The notes beneath the pieces were generated by a model. That model searched no databases. It worked only from the letters and a program-made list of their open reading frames with translations, and was not told the origin of the DNA. From NCBI RefSeq assembly GCF_009646115.1, contig NZ_CP045720.1, forward strand, positions 2,852,001 to 2,916,000: a stretch of 64,000 nt of DNA, written 5' to 3'. The translations under genes were made by a program, and so were the position numbers. Positions 26,875 to 36,480 of this stretch are shown piece after piece (position 1 is the first letter of the stretch; every line of letters starts with the position of its first letter). Source of the DNA: Pantoea eucalypti. GTDB taxonomy: Bacteria; Pseudomonadota; Gammaproteobacteria; Enterobacterales; Enterobacteriaceae.

Positions 26875-28272
26875 ATGTCTAAAAAAAACTACACATTAGT
26901 ATTGATGGAAATAATAGCGCTGTCAGCAGGCGTAACGGCAATGTCATCAACGCCAGCCTATGCTGCCGGATTTGTTGACGACTCAACGCTGACAGGAAAT
27001 GTTTTTTACTGGCAGCGACAGCGAGACCGAAAAGAGAGCGATCCCGCCAGTCAGCATCAGGGAGAGTACCAGGCTAATTTACACCATACTTCACTCAACA
27101 GTAACCTCGACTATCAGTCCGGCTATGCCGGGGACTGGATTGGCATGGACCTCGCCGTGTTTGGCGCCGTTGAACTTTCCAATAGCGGTCCCGCCGCACC
27201 CAATGAAATTGGCTTCAGTAAATCGCATTCCCGCTGGAATGAAAAATGGAATGGCGACAGCAGTGGCGCATCGGTTTATAAAGCCGCACTGAAATTAAAA
27301 CATAACGACTACTGGTTACGCGCGGGTTATATCCAGCCAACCGGACAGACACTGATTGCGCCTCACTGGAGTTTCCTGCCCGGCACCTATCGCGGATTTG
27401 AAACGGGTGCACTTTATGATTTCCAGCAAGCAGGCGCATTATCACTCTCCTGGATGTGGACCGATAAATATAAAGCCCCCTGGTATCGTGATTTATATGA
27501 TTTCCGGCAGGCTGATAATAAAACGCCTGTCAGCTACCTGCATTCATTCGGCATGAAATATGACTTCAAAAATAATCTGGTGCTTGAAGGTGCATTTGGT
27601 CAGGCCGCACATTATATGGATCAATATTTTGCCAAAGCATCCTGGTCTGCCAGCCCAGGTGGTAACGAACTGCGCACCAGCTATCAGTTTTATGGCGCAC
27701 GCGACAAAGTCTCGGGGGGTGCCGCAAACCCGCGTGATGTCTATGATGGCCTGGCCTGGTTACAGGCGATCACCGTCGGTTATACCGTCGGCCCGGTGGA
27801 TCTCCGACTTGAAGGCAGCTGGGTTAAAGCTGAAGGGAATCAGGGCTTTTTCCTGCAGCGCATGACGCCGGGCTACGCCACCTCCAACGGACGAATGGAT
27901 ATCTGGTGGGATTCGCGTTCTGACTGGAACGCCAATGGTGAAAAAGCGATCTTTGCGGGCGCGATGCTCGATTTATCGCCGTGGCAGCTGACGGGCTGGA
28001 AAGCCGGCGCATCTTACGTCTGGGGCTGGGATGCAAAACCCGCCACGCTCCCCACCGTTGACCAGAGTCAGCGACTGAGAGAGTCGGCCTGGAACTTTGA
28101 TCTGATCTATCAAATCCAGCAGGGCCGGGCCAAAGACACCCAGTTCCATCTTCACTATACCCGCTACAAAAATCACAGCGACCTGCCCAGCTTCAGCAAT
28201 GGATACAACAACATTTTCCAGGACGAGAAGGACATCAAATTTATTGTTATCGCGCCGTTTACGCTGTTCTGA
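26875..28272 (+). CDS. chiP: chitoporin ChiP (OprD-family outer-membrane porin)
   Basis: ChiP takes up chitooligosaccharides across the outer membrane. The 465-residue precursor (E. coli 468) has a signal peptide cut near PAYA (about residue 30) and then the mature start [23 protein letters not shown]. It shares family stretches such as [64 protein letters not shown] and the C-terminal strand [11 protein letters not shown] with its terminal Phe for barrel assembly. It precedes the chitobiase gene by 48 bases, as in chitin operons. The lipoprotein gene chiQ that follows chiP in E. coli is missing. Confidence 0.95.
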   Translation: MSKKNYTLVLMEIIALSAGVTAMSSTPAYAAGFVDDSTLTGNVFYWQRQRDRKESDPASQHQGEYQANLHHTSLNSNLDYQSGYAGDWIGMDLAVFGAVELSNSGPAAPNEIGFSKSHSRWNEKWNGDSSGASVYKAALKLKHNDYWLRAGYIQPTGQTLIAPHWSFLPGTYRGFETGALYDFQQAGALSLSWMWTDKYKAPWYRDLYDFRQADNKTPVSYLHSFGMKYDFKNNLVLEGAFGQAAHYMDQYFAKASWSASPGGNELRTSYQFYGARDKVSGGAANPRDVYDGLAWLQAITVGYTVGPVDLRLEGSWVKAEGNQGFFLQRMTPGYATSNGRMDIWWDSRSDWNANGEKAIFAGAMLDLSPWQLTGWKAGASYVWGWDAKPATLPTVDQSQRLRESAWNFDLIYQIQQGRAKDTQFHLHYTRYKNHSDLPSFSNGYNNIFQDEKDIKFIVIAPFTLF

Positions 28273-28320
28273 CGCCCTGCGGACTTTCGGAACTATTTTC
28301 ACCATTAAGGATGAATCAAC

Positions 28321-30973
28321 ATGTTCAAGTTAAGCCTTATCGCGCTCACTCTGCTGAGCGTTACCGCCACAGGCCACGCCAGCTCGTCAGGGCAGAAGGT
28401 GGTTGATCAAATCAGCCAGTTTGGCGTGACCTATCAGGTAACAGACAACCAGGCGGGACTGCACGGTACAGATTGCGCCGCGTTAGGCGCCGATTTTGCC
28501 TCCTGTAACCGCGCCATTATCACGCTGACCAATAACGGCCCTGCACTGACCGACAAAAACTGGGCCATCTACATGAGCAACATCCGCCAGACGCTGCGGG
28601 TCGATAACGATCAGTTTACATTGACGCATCTGGTCGGAGACTTAACGCGACTGGAGCCAACAGAGAAATTCACGGGTATTGGCGCGGGCGAATCAGTGCA
28701 GATCCCCATCGTTAACGAATACTGGCAACTGTTCGTGACTGATGTGATGCCGCGCTGGTATGTCACCTCCGGTGAGGCGACGCCAAAAATTATTGCCAGC
28801 ACTGACTACGAAGATCCCAGCCAGTTTGTATTGCCGCTGGATAACCACTGGCGACGCAGTGCCGATGACAATAACGTCCTGATGCAGCCTGTCAGCCGGT
28901 TTGAGAAAAACAGCGATGTCGCCACCCTGCCAGCCTCAGCATTGCGGGGGCAAATCACACCCACGCCGCTGGACGTTAAACTTCGTTCGCAGGATGCCGA
29001 TCTCAGCCGTGGCGTCACCTTGTCACTGACTGGACTGAGCCGTGAAACCGCTGAGGCAGTGAGACAGCGTATGGCACTGCTTGGCCTCAAAGAATCGCCT
29101 GATGGATTCGCTATTACCACGCAGGTCAAACCGGGTCACTTTAGCGGCAAAAAAGCGATATCGGGCGCATACGACCTCGATATTACTTCCCGCCGTGCGA
29201 GCATAGTCGGCTACGACGCTGCCGGTGCGTTCTACGGTCTGATGTCGATTCTGTCACTGGTCCCCTCAGAGGGCGCGCCACGGATTGCCACGCTGGAAGC
29301 CCATGATGCGCCGCGCTTTGCTTATCGCGGTGCCTTCCTTGACGTTGCCCGTAACTTCCACAGTAAACAGGCGGTGATGCGACAGCTTGATCAGATGGCA
29401 TCGTGGAAGATGAACCGTTTCCATTTCCACCTCAGTGATGATGAAGGCTGGCGGATTGAGATTCCCGGCTTACCGGAACTCACGGAAGTGGGTGCGAAAC
29501 GCTGTCATGATCTTTCCGAACAAAAGTGTCTCGCTGCCGCAACTGGGTTCCGGCCCCTTCAGTGATAACAATGGCAGCGGCTATTTCAGTCGCGCTGACT
29601 ATATAGAGATTGTTAAATATGCGCAGGCGCGCCACATTCAGGTCATCCCGGAAATTGACATGCCCGCCCATGCCCGGGCGGCGGTCATCTCAATGGAAGC
29701 GCGCTATCAGCGGCTGATGAAGGAGGGGAAACCTGACGAGGCTAACGCCTGGCGCCTGATCGATCCAACCGATAACTCCAACACCACCTCAGTGCAGTTT
29801 TACGACCGTACCAGCTATCTCAACCCCTGCATTGAAAGTTCACAACGCTTCGTGGACAAAGTGATTGGTGAAATCAAGGCGATGCACCAGGAGGCAGGCC
29901 AGCCACTCAGCGTCTGGCATTTTGGCGGTGATGAAGCGAAGAATATCCGGCTGGGCGCAGGCTACTCTGACAAAAACAGTCCAAAACCGGGTACCGGTCT
30001 GCAAGACCTGAGCCGCGAAGATTTGCCATGGGCAAAATCACAGGCCTGTCAGGCACTGGTGAAAAGCGGCAAAGTGGAAGATCTGGCCCATCTGCCGAGC
30101 TATTTTGCCCTGACCGTGAACGAAATCGTGAACCGGCACGGTATTGGCAAAATGCAGGCCTGGCAGGATGGCCTGAAAGATGTCAAACATGCCGGAGAGT
30201 TCGCGACGCCGCGTGTCGCAGTCAACTTCTGGGATACCCTCTACTGGGGCGGTTTTGACAGCGCCGGTGACTGGTCACAGAAAGGGTACGACGTAGTCAT
30301 CTCCAGCCCTGACTACCTCTATCTGGACTTCCCGTATGAAGTTAACCCACTGGAGCGCGGCTATTACTGGGGCACTCGCTTCAACGATGAGCGAAAAATC
30401 TTTGGCTTCGCACCGGACAACCTGCCGCAGAATGCTGAAACTTCGGTAGATCGCGACGGTAACGTTTTCAGCGCCAAATCCGCGAAACCCTGGAAAGGGG
30501 CTTATGGTATTTCGGCCCAGCTGTGGAGCGAGACCGTGCGCACTGACGATCAAATGGAGTACATGAACTATCCTCGCCTCCTTTCAGTCGCAGAACGCAG
30601 CTGGCACCGCGCCAGTTGGGAGCGGGACTATCAGCCGGGTGAGGAGTATACCGGTGGCAAAACACAACTTGTTGATCAGAAGGCGCTTCTGAACGACTGG
30701 CAGCGATTTGCCAACCTGCTGGGACAACGGGAACTGGCAAAACTGGATAAAGCGGGTATTGATTATCGCCTGCCCGTACCGGGAGCAAAAATTGCTGATG
30801 GTATTCTGTTGATGAACGTGGCGTTGCCTGGCATTACGCTGGAATACAGCCTGGACAAGGGTGAGAACTGGCAGCGCTACGACGCCAACAGACCGCCGCA
30901 GGTCAACGGTACTGTCGCCATTCGGTCGGTGAGCAGCGATGGCCAGCGCACCAGCCGTGAGGAAACGTTGTAG
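28321..30973 (+). pseudogene. chitobiase / beta-N-acetylhexosaminidase (GH20), interrupted by a +1 frameshift
   Basis: The enzyme would cut chitobiose to GlcNAc in the periplasm. Two frames together spell a protein of about 883 residues, the usual size of Serratia-type chitobiase: signal peptide (MFKLSLIALTLLSVTATGHA), carbohydrate-binding-like N-terminal domain, GH20b domain, GH20 barrel and C-terminal Ig-like domain. The first frame ends at 29565. The homologous reading moves to the next frame at about 29531, where removing the single C at 29532 restores KCLLPQLGSGP. The catalytic Asp-Glu pair (HFGGDEAKN) lies only in the second frame, which has no ribosome site of its own, so no active enzyme is expected. 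The rest of both parts looks intact, so the lesion is recent or a sequence error. Confidence 0.88.
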
Positions 30974-31017
30974 TCAGCGGGAGTGAGAAAACAGGCGCAA
31001 AAGCCCGTGTTTTGGAC

Positions 31018-31048
31018 ATAAAAAAGGCCGACAGACGTCGGCCCTTTC
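31018..31048. terminator. bidirectional terminator between chitobiase and the MscS-type gene
   Basis: The stem GGCCGAC/GTCGGCC with a four-base loop is bounded by six A on the left and CTTTC on the right. On the minus strand it ends in a strong T-run, serving the channel gene. On the plus strand it can also stop the chiP-chitobiase transcript. Confidence 0.85.
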
Positions 31049-31067
31049 ACCTCTGAAACGGGTTCTT

Positions 31068-33512
31068 TTAAACCAGCTTCTCTTCGGGTACCGGCTCCAC
31101 ATCTGCTATCTGCTGACGGCGCTCAATAATCATGGTCTGCGGAGTGGAGAGCAGAATGCCCTCTTTACGCAGACGCGTCAGAATATCGAACAGCAGATCG
31201 CTCTTCGCTCCTGCTATCTGCCGCTGACCGGCAACATTACCGGTGACGCTCAGGACAATCCCTTGCTGGGTCAGATCTTTAAACGAAACCGATGGCTCAG
31301 GTGTTTCCAGAATACGTTCGTTTTCGTTATAAACTTCCAGCAGAATATCGCGCACCTTTACCGGGTCGATATTTAGCGGGAAGGTCAGCGTAATGGTGAC
31401 CACACCCTGCGCATTACCCATTGTCGCGTTGCGCACGTTCTGCGAGATAAACTGCGAGTTCGGCACAATCACGGTGGATTTGTCGCCCAGCTGAATCTCC
31501 GTGGCACGCACATTAATCCGGCGAATATCCCCTTCAATGCCGCTGATGCTCACCAGATCGCCGACTTTCACTGGCCGCTCGGTCAACAGAATCAGACCGG
31601 AGATAAAGTTCTTCACGATCTCCTGTAAGCCAAAACCGATACCAACCGACAACGCACTGACGATCCAGGCCAGCTTGTTCCACTGCAGCCCCATAATCGA
31701 CAGGGTCAGCAGAATAATCAGCACATAACCGATGTTGCTGAACAGCGTCACCAGCGACACCCGCATCCCCACATCCATGGTGGTTTTTGGCAGGAAATCG
31801 GTATCAAGCCAGCGACGCACCGAACGCAGCACATAGATGCCGACAATCAGGCAAATTATCGCATTCACCATATGCGCTGGCACAATGTTCAGGGATTCGA
31901 GGCCTTTACCGCCCCAGAACTCAATGACTTTTTGCAGCAGCTCAATCGGCGTTGAAGAGGCAAAGGTGCCGTTGACCAGCGCCAGCGCCACCACCAGCAC
32001 CAGGAAGGTTTTACCGATGGCCGTCAGCAGCGTAGCCGTTTGCTGCAAATGACGCTCATTGATGTTAAGTGAACTCTGAATGCGTCGACCGGTGGCATTA
32101 CTGGTCGAAAAGAGACTCTCACAACCATCCTTGAGCAGGTGACTCAGGAAGTAGAACGAACCAAACAGCAGACCGCACCAGATCACTTCATAACTCAGGA
32201 AGCGCGCCAGCGTAACGTAACCGATCAGCAGCGACACGAGGATGGCAACCGCGGTCAGCGTCAGGCCCATCTGAATCAGCCCGACCAGCGTTGAGCGTGC
32301 TTCCGGCGGTGTGCCCGCCTGGGTCAGGCGACGGCGTACGCGGTTGGTGCGCATGCTGATCGCCAGTGCAGTACTGCCAATCAACAGTGCCGTCAGGCCG
32401 TTGGCAAAAATGGTGGTATTCAGACTGGTGCCGACGCTGTAGTTAAACGCCTCGACCGTCTGGAAGATAAACACCAGCACAGCGGTGATGGGTGGAAACG
32501 GCTTTAATGCCATCGCCACTTCATTGGAGATAGCCGGTAAGCGCCAGCTGGGCCTGCGGGTAGAGAGGAATGCGCGCCCCAGTCCGGCAATCAGGCCACA
32601 AAAGACGCTTAGCTGCACCAGACGATCAACAAAGTCCTGAACGTTTTCAGAGACCTCATCCCGGCGGGTAAAGGCCAGAGAGAGAAAGTTAAAGGTGAGG
32701 ACAACAGCCGCCAGCGTAGTCAGCGCTACCGCTGCCGCCAGGAAACTGCGGCGCAGTTTTCCTTCCGGCAGTTTATTAATGCTGACCCAGGCCAGAAACT
32801 CTTCACTGTAGCGACGACCGACCGTCATCACCAGCAATGCCGCCAGCAGCCAGAAGACACTGCCCACGCGCCAGCCCGGCTCCCATGAGAGCGCGGCGGT
32901 GTCCTGCAACTCCTGCAGGAACTCACCAATCTTCTCACCATCCAGATCCTGGCTATTGAGCAACGGTGACCAGAAGCGTGCACCAAGGATGCTGCCGGAG
33001 TTCAACGCCAGCTGGCTTTTCAGCTGATCACGACGCAGGTTAACAATCTGCGAGGAGAGCATCAGCGCGCCATTTTTAATCCCTTCTGCCTGTTTAATCT
33101 GGTCGTCGAGTTTGCCTTTCTGGCTCTCAAGCGCGTTACGCTTGCGTGTCACTTCCGGGGTTTCTTTCACCCCACTGTCGGCTTTCGGGGCCGGGCCAAG
33201 TACACCCAGCTGTGCATCGACCTGCTGGCGATCGGGTACCAGCGCCTGCCCGAGCGTATCGGCACTGCCAGAGAGTTCCAGCGCCATTTCATTCAGCTGT
33301 GTCAGCTTGTTTTCGCCGGCATCGACGGAGACCTGACTTTTAATTTTATCGAGGATCTTCTGCATTTTCGGCAGTTCCACCGCAGCATTCAGCTTCGGCG
33401 GCGCATCCTGTTCCTGAGCAGGCGTGGCCGTATTATCCGCGGCCAGCGCCAGCGCCGGGGCAAACCCCACCAGCGCCAGCATTAACAATGCAAAAAAGGA
33501 TCGTATAAACAT
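31068..33512 (-). CDS. large MscS-type mechanosensitive channel with DUF3772 periplasmic domain
   Basis: The 814-residue inner-membrane protein likely releases solutes on hypo-osmotic shock. A signal peptide (cut near ALALA, about residue 25) is followed by a periplasmic, partly coiled-coil DUF3772 region to about residue 190 and then many membrane helices. The MscS pore and beta domain lies near the end: ALSVGIGFGLQEIVKNFISGLILLTERPVKVGD, then the GDIRRINVRATEIQ strand and a C-terminal alpha/beta domain. It resembles the DUF3772 group rather than MscK, MscM or YbiO of E. coli. The ATG at 33512 begins the signal peptide; the frame continues upstream without homology. Confidence 0.88.
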   Translation of the reverse strand: MFIRSFFALLMLALVGFAPALALAADNTATPAQEQDAPPKLNAAVELPKMQKILDKIKSQVSVDAGENKLTQLNEMALELSGSADTLGQALVPDRQQVDAQLGVLGPAPKADSGVKETPEVTRKRNALESQKGKLDDQIKQAEGIKNGALMLSSQIVNLRRDQLKSQLALNSGSILGARFWSPLLNSQDLDGEKIGEFLQELQDTAALSWEPGWRVGSVFWLLAALLVMTVGRRYSEEFLAWVSINKLPEGKLRRSFLAAAVALTTLAAVVLTFNFLSLAFTRRDEVSENVQDFVDRLVQLSVFCGLIAGLGRAFLSTRRPSWRLPAISNEVAMALKPFPPITAVLVFIFQTVEAFNYSVGTSLNTTIFANGLTALLIGSTALAISMRTNRVRRRLTQAGTPPEARSTLVGLIQMGLTLTAVAILVSLLIGYVTLARFLSYEVIWCGLLFGSFYFLSHLLKDGCESLFSTSNATGRRIQSSLNINERHLQQTATLLTAIGKTFLVLVVALALVNGTFASSTPIELLQKVIEFWGGKGLESLNIVPAHMVNAIICLIVGIYVLRSVRRWLDTDFLPKTTMDVGMRVSLVTLFSNIGYVLIILLTLSIMGLQWNKLAWIVSALSVGIGFGLQEIVKNFISGLILLTERPVKVGDLVSISGIEGDIRRINVRATEIQLGDKSTVIVPNSQFISQNVRNATMGNAQGVVTITLTFPLNIDPVKVRDILLEVYNENERILETPEPSVSFKDLTQQGIVLSVTGNVAGQRQIAGAKSDLLFDILTRLRKEGILLSTPQTMIIERRQQIADVEPVPEEKLV

Positions 33513-33633
33513 ATGAGTAAGATTCCGGCAGCTTAAATCAGGCGATCTTCCCTCGCCAGTCGCGCGTAGTGTAGGGCTTTGCAAGGGAGGGCAATATAGG
33601 AATAACGGGCATTTTTTGGGGCTGATTCCGGGC

Positions 33634-33668
33634 GGTCAGAGGCAAAAAAGGGCCTGAAGCCTCTGACC
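33634..33668 (-). terminator. inverted repeat / nested terminator after pbpG
   Basis: The ten-base arms GGTCAGAGGC and GCCTCTGACC flank 15 bases. On the minus strand the loop contains six T that follow a small GGC-rich hairpin, so a short inner hairpin plus T-run could end pbpG transcription while the outer stem forms an alternative structure. Confidence 0.55.
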
Positions 33669-33738
33669 ACATTCTATTCTGGCATCCTGCTCAGCCTGCA
33701 GGCAATGCCTGTCGCGCAATACAACATGTCGGCTATTT

Positions 33739-34686
33739 TTACTCGACGCCGGCACTGCTGGCACCATTGCTGGCGACCTGGCCCGACTTCTGTTTTTTAT
33801 AAGCCAGTGCGGCCGCAGGGACCGGTGCCGCTTTACCGGTCTCGATCCAGCTACGCAGACGGTTAGCGTCGGCGAAGTGGGTATATTTGCCAAAGGCATC
33901 CAGTACCACCAGCGCCACCGGACGATTATTAATCATGGTACGCATCACCAGGCAGTGGCCTGCCTCATCCGTGTAACCGGTTTTGGTCAGCTGAATATGC
34001 CAGTCATTTTTATAGACCAGATGGTTGGTGTTGCGGAACGGCAGCGCATAGCTCGGATGAGCAAAAACCGCCGTCTCTTCTTTCGTGGTGCTAAGCGCGC
34101 CCAGCTCCGGATATTCCCGTGTGGCTTTGAGCAACTTAACCAGGTCCTGTGCACTTGAGACGTTTTGCGTCGACAAACCGGTCGGCTCGACATAGCGGGT
34201 CTGTTTCATGCCCAGCGATCGCGCTTTCGCGTTCATTGCCCGGATAAAGGCGTTATAACCGCCCGGATAGGCGTGCGCGAGACTGGCAGCAGCACGGTTT
34301 TCCGAGGACATCAGTGCCAGCAGCATCATATTACGGCGGCTGATCTGACTGTTGAGCTTCACGCGTGAGAAGACACCACGCATTTCCGGCGTCTGGCTGA
34401 TATCGACAGGTATCATCTCGTTCATCGGCTGATGCGCATCCAGCACGACCATCGCCGTCATCAGCTTGGTGATCGACGCGATAGGCCTGACCCGATCCGG
34501 ATGGCTGGAAAAGAGCACTTTATTGGTGGTGAGGTCGACAATCATCGCACTGCCAGAGGCGATCTGCGGCTGAGCGATAGGCGCAAGTTGCGACAGTGTG
34601 GTAGTCGCCTGCGCCGGAAGTGAAACAATCTGCCCTGAAACGAGCAGCGCCAGCGAAAGCAGAGTAAAACGAATTTTTGCAGGCAT
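33739..34686 (-). CDS. pbpG: D-alanyl-D-alanine endopeptidase PBP7
   Basis: PBP7 cleaves D-Ala-meso-DAP cross-links in periplasmic peptidoglycan and helps remodel the sacculus. The 315-residue precursor (E. coli 310) has a signal peptide ending near SLPAQA (residue 27). The penicillin-binding active-site motifs are present: S71-I-T-K74, S128-E-N130 and K-T-G in [12 protein letters not shown] near residue 233. The family tail [34 protein letters not shown] is also seen. The ATG at 34686 starts the signal peptide. As in E. coli it neighbours yohC and yohD; yohC lies upstream on the same strand and has its own terminator. Confidence 0.96.
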   Translation of the reverse strand: MPAKIRFTLLSLALLVSGQIVSLPAQATTTLSQLAPIAQPQIASGSAMIVDLTTNKVLFSSHPDRVRPIASITKLMTAMVVLDAHQPMNEMIPVDISQTPEMRGVFSRVKLNSQISRRNMMLLALMSSENRAAASLAHAYPGGYNAFIRAMNAKARSLGMKQTRYVEPTGLSTQNVSSAQDLVKLLKATREYPELGALSTTKEETAVFAHPSYALPFRNTNHLVYKNDWHIQLTKTGYTDEAGHCLVMRTMINNRPVALVVLDAFGKYTHFADANRLRSWIETGKAAPVPAAALAYKKQKSGQVASNGASSAGVE

Positions 34687-34826
34687 CGTAGAAAAAAACC
34701 CGGTTATGAAGATGTACTGTGTCAGACCGACACAGGCCGCCCGCCTCAGTAAAATCGCAGCGCGGGCTGGCAGCGGTATCATACCCGTAAGGTTAAGAAA
34801 TTTCCTGGTGAGATTGTTTCCGGGCG

Positions 34827-34858
34827 TAAAAAGAGAACTGCCGCCAGAGCGGCGGCAG
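34827..34858 (-). terminator. intrinsic terminator after yohC
   Basis: On the minus strand CTGCCGCC and GGCGGCAG pair with a five-base loop, and TTCTCTTTTT follows. It starts eight bases after the yohC stop and insulates yohC from pbpG. Confidence 0.85.
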
Positions 34859-34865
34859 CGTTCTA

Positions 34866-35453
34866 TCAGAAAAGATGCGGTCCATATCCCCACAGCACGA
34901 CAGTTAATGCCAGTAACACTTCAAATACCAGCACGCCGATGGCCAGCGTTGAGCCGGAAAAGCGCAGGCTCTCTTCGCGGTCGATATTCAGAAACAGGGG
35001 GATGCCGATATAGAGCAGATAGCCGGTGTAAAGCAGCGCCAGCGCACCTGCCAGCACACAGAGCCAGACCAGCGGATAGAATGCGACAAGTCCGCTCAGG
35101 AACAGCGGCGTAGCGACGTAACCGGCAAAGACCGTACAGCGCTGAACGCCGGGACGCTGAGGGTAATCCCGCGCCATCCAGTGAATCACGCGTCCCATTA
35201 CCGCCACGCCACCCAGAATAATCAGATAGAACAGAATGCCCAACCCGATCCCGGTCGCCAGATTAAGTTGCACATATTGCCCGTCACCCAGATTCCAGCC
35301 CAGCTGAGTTGTTCCGATAAAGGCGCAGATCACCGGGATCGCCGCCATCAGCAGAACATGATGGGTGTAATGGTGCGATACGCTTTCATTCTCTTGCTTG
35401 ATATGACGCATTTCCTGGTTCGGATGCGCCAGAAGTCCCCAGACATGGTTCAT
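34866..35453 (-). CDS. yohC: inner-membrane protein YohC (Yip1 family)
   Basis: YohC is a 195-residue inner-membrane protein with about five helices, the same length as in E. coli and alike throughout ([68 protein letters not shown]). It belongs to the Yip1 domain family. Its role in bacteria is unknown, although transport or envelope functions have been suggested. It is divergent from yohD, with the same pbpG-yohC-yohD grouping as in E. coli. Confidence 0.93.
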   Translation of the reverse strand: MNHVWGLLAHPNQEMRHIKQENESVSHHYTHHVLLMAAIPVICAFIGTTQLGWNLGDGQYVQLNLATGIGLGILFYLIILGGVAVMGRVIHWMARDYPQRPGVQRCTVFAGYVATPLFLSGLVAFYPLVWLCVLAGALALLYTGYLLYIGIPLFLNIDREESLRFSGSTLAIGVLVFEVLLALTVVLWGYGPHLF

Positions 35454-35662
35454 ACAGTCACTCCTCTGATGCGATGGGCCGCCCGGTGATGCATGCGTCT
35501 TTGGGGGCAGCGTCTTCTCAAGTATAAACGGCAGTAAAACTTTCGTGGTGACCGGACAAAAAAACAGCGTAAATAAACCCCTCCATCGTGCACGGGCGGA
35601 AGGGAGGCCAAATCGCGTATAGACTGAAAGAAACCATCACCCAATGCACAGGGAGAGTCATT

Positions 35663-36244
35663 TTGCATCTGGATATCAACGCATTAATTACACAGTACGG
35701 CTATCTGGCACTTTTTATTGGCTGTATTGCCGAAGGGGAAACATTTACATTGCTGGGCGGCGTGGCCGCGCATGAGGGGCTGCTGCGTTACGTGGGCGTG
35801 GTGCTGGCCGCGATGGGTGGCGGCATTGTCGGCGATCAGTTGCTCTACTGGGTAGGCCGCCGCTGGGGCACGCGCATCCTGCGCCGCTTTAAAAAGCATC
35901 AGGATAAAGTGGTCAAGGCGAACCGACTGATTAAACGCCGTCCCAGCCTGTTTGTAATTGGCGTGCGTTTTATGTATGGCTTCCGACTGATTGGCCCGAT
36001 TATTATCGGTGCCAGCCGCCTTAATCCAATGAAATTTTTCATTCTTAACGTTATCGGAGCGGCCATCTGGGCCGTGATTTTCGTGACCCTCGGCTATTTC
36101 GCGGGCGGCATCATCGCGCCGTGGCTGCACAAACTCGATCAGCATCTGAAACATCTGCTGTGGCTGGTGGGCGCGGTCATCTTTGCCTTTGTGCTGCGCT
36201 GGTTCATCCGCCGCTGGCATAACCGTCGGGCCGATCAGGAATAA
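35663..36244 (+). CDS. yohD: DedA-family membrane protein YohD
   Basis: YohD belongs to the DedA/VTT family, whose members flip undecaprenyl phosphate or phospholipids or support proton-motive-force homeostasis (family knowledge; the role of YohD itself is unclear). The 193-residue product has the DedA signature E-G-E-x-F-T-L-L-G-G-V-A-A-H-E-G, GGGIVGDQLLYWVGRRWG and RFMYGFRLIGPIIIGASRLNP. A TTG start at 35663, six bases after GGGAGAG, gives the E. coli-like N-terminus HLDINALITQYGYLALFIG. The upstream ATG at 35588 would add a non-homologous leader. Confidence 0.9.
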   Translation: MHLDINALITQYGYLALFIGCIAEGETFTLLGGVAAHEGLLRYVGVVLAAMGGGIVGDQLLYWVGRRWGTRILRRFKKHQDKVVKANRLIKRRPSLFVIGVRFMYGFRLIGPIIIGASRLNPMKFFILNVIGAAIWAVIFVTLGYFAGGIIAPWLHKLDQHLKHLLWLVGAVIFAFVLRWFIRRWHNRRADQE

Positions 36245-36480
36245 ATGAAATAAACAACGCCGTTGCCAGCAGGCGTCACTGGCAGTGAACGTCAGCAGGG
36301 TCGCCAGACACGCATCAGCGCCCGGGTACCCTGCTGACCACGTCGTCAGTTTCACCTGCCCTGTTCTACGCGCTTTCCCTTCCCTGCCTTATTCAACCTT
36401 ACGTTAACCATCTGTGCCCAACCGAAGCCGCATCGAATAGCTCAGCTATAGTTAGCAGGGACACTGACAGGGAGATGAGA

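Noticed and set aside
29520..29545. Programmed +1 frameshifting in the chitobiase gene
   Set aside because: No recognised slippery sequence, rare-codon pause or stop codon lies at the switch point. An insertion mutation or sequence error is simpler.
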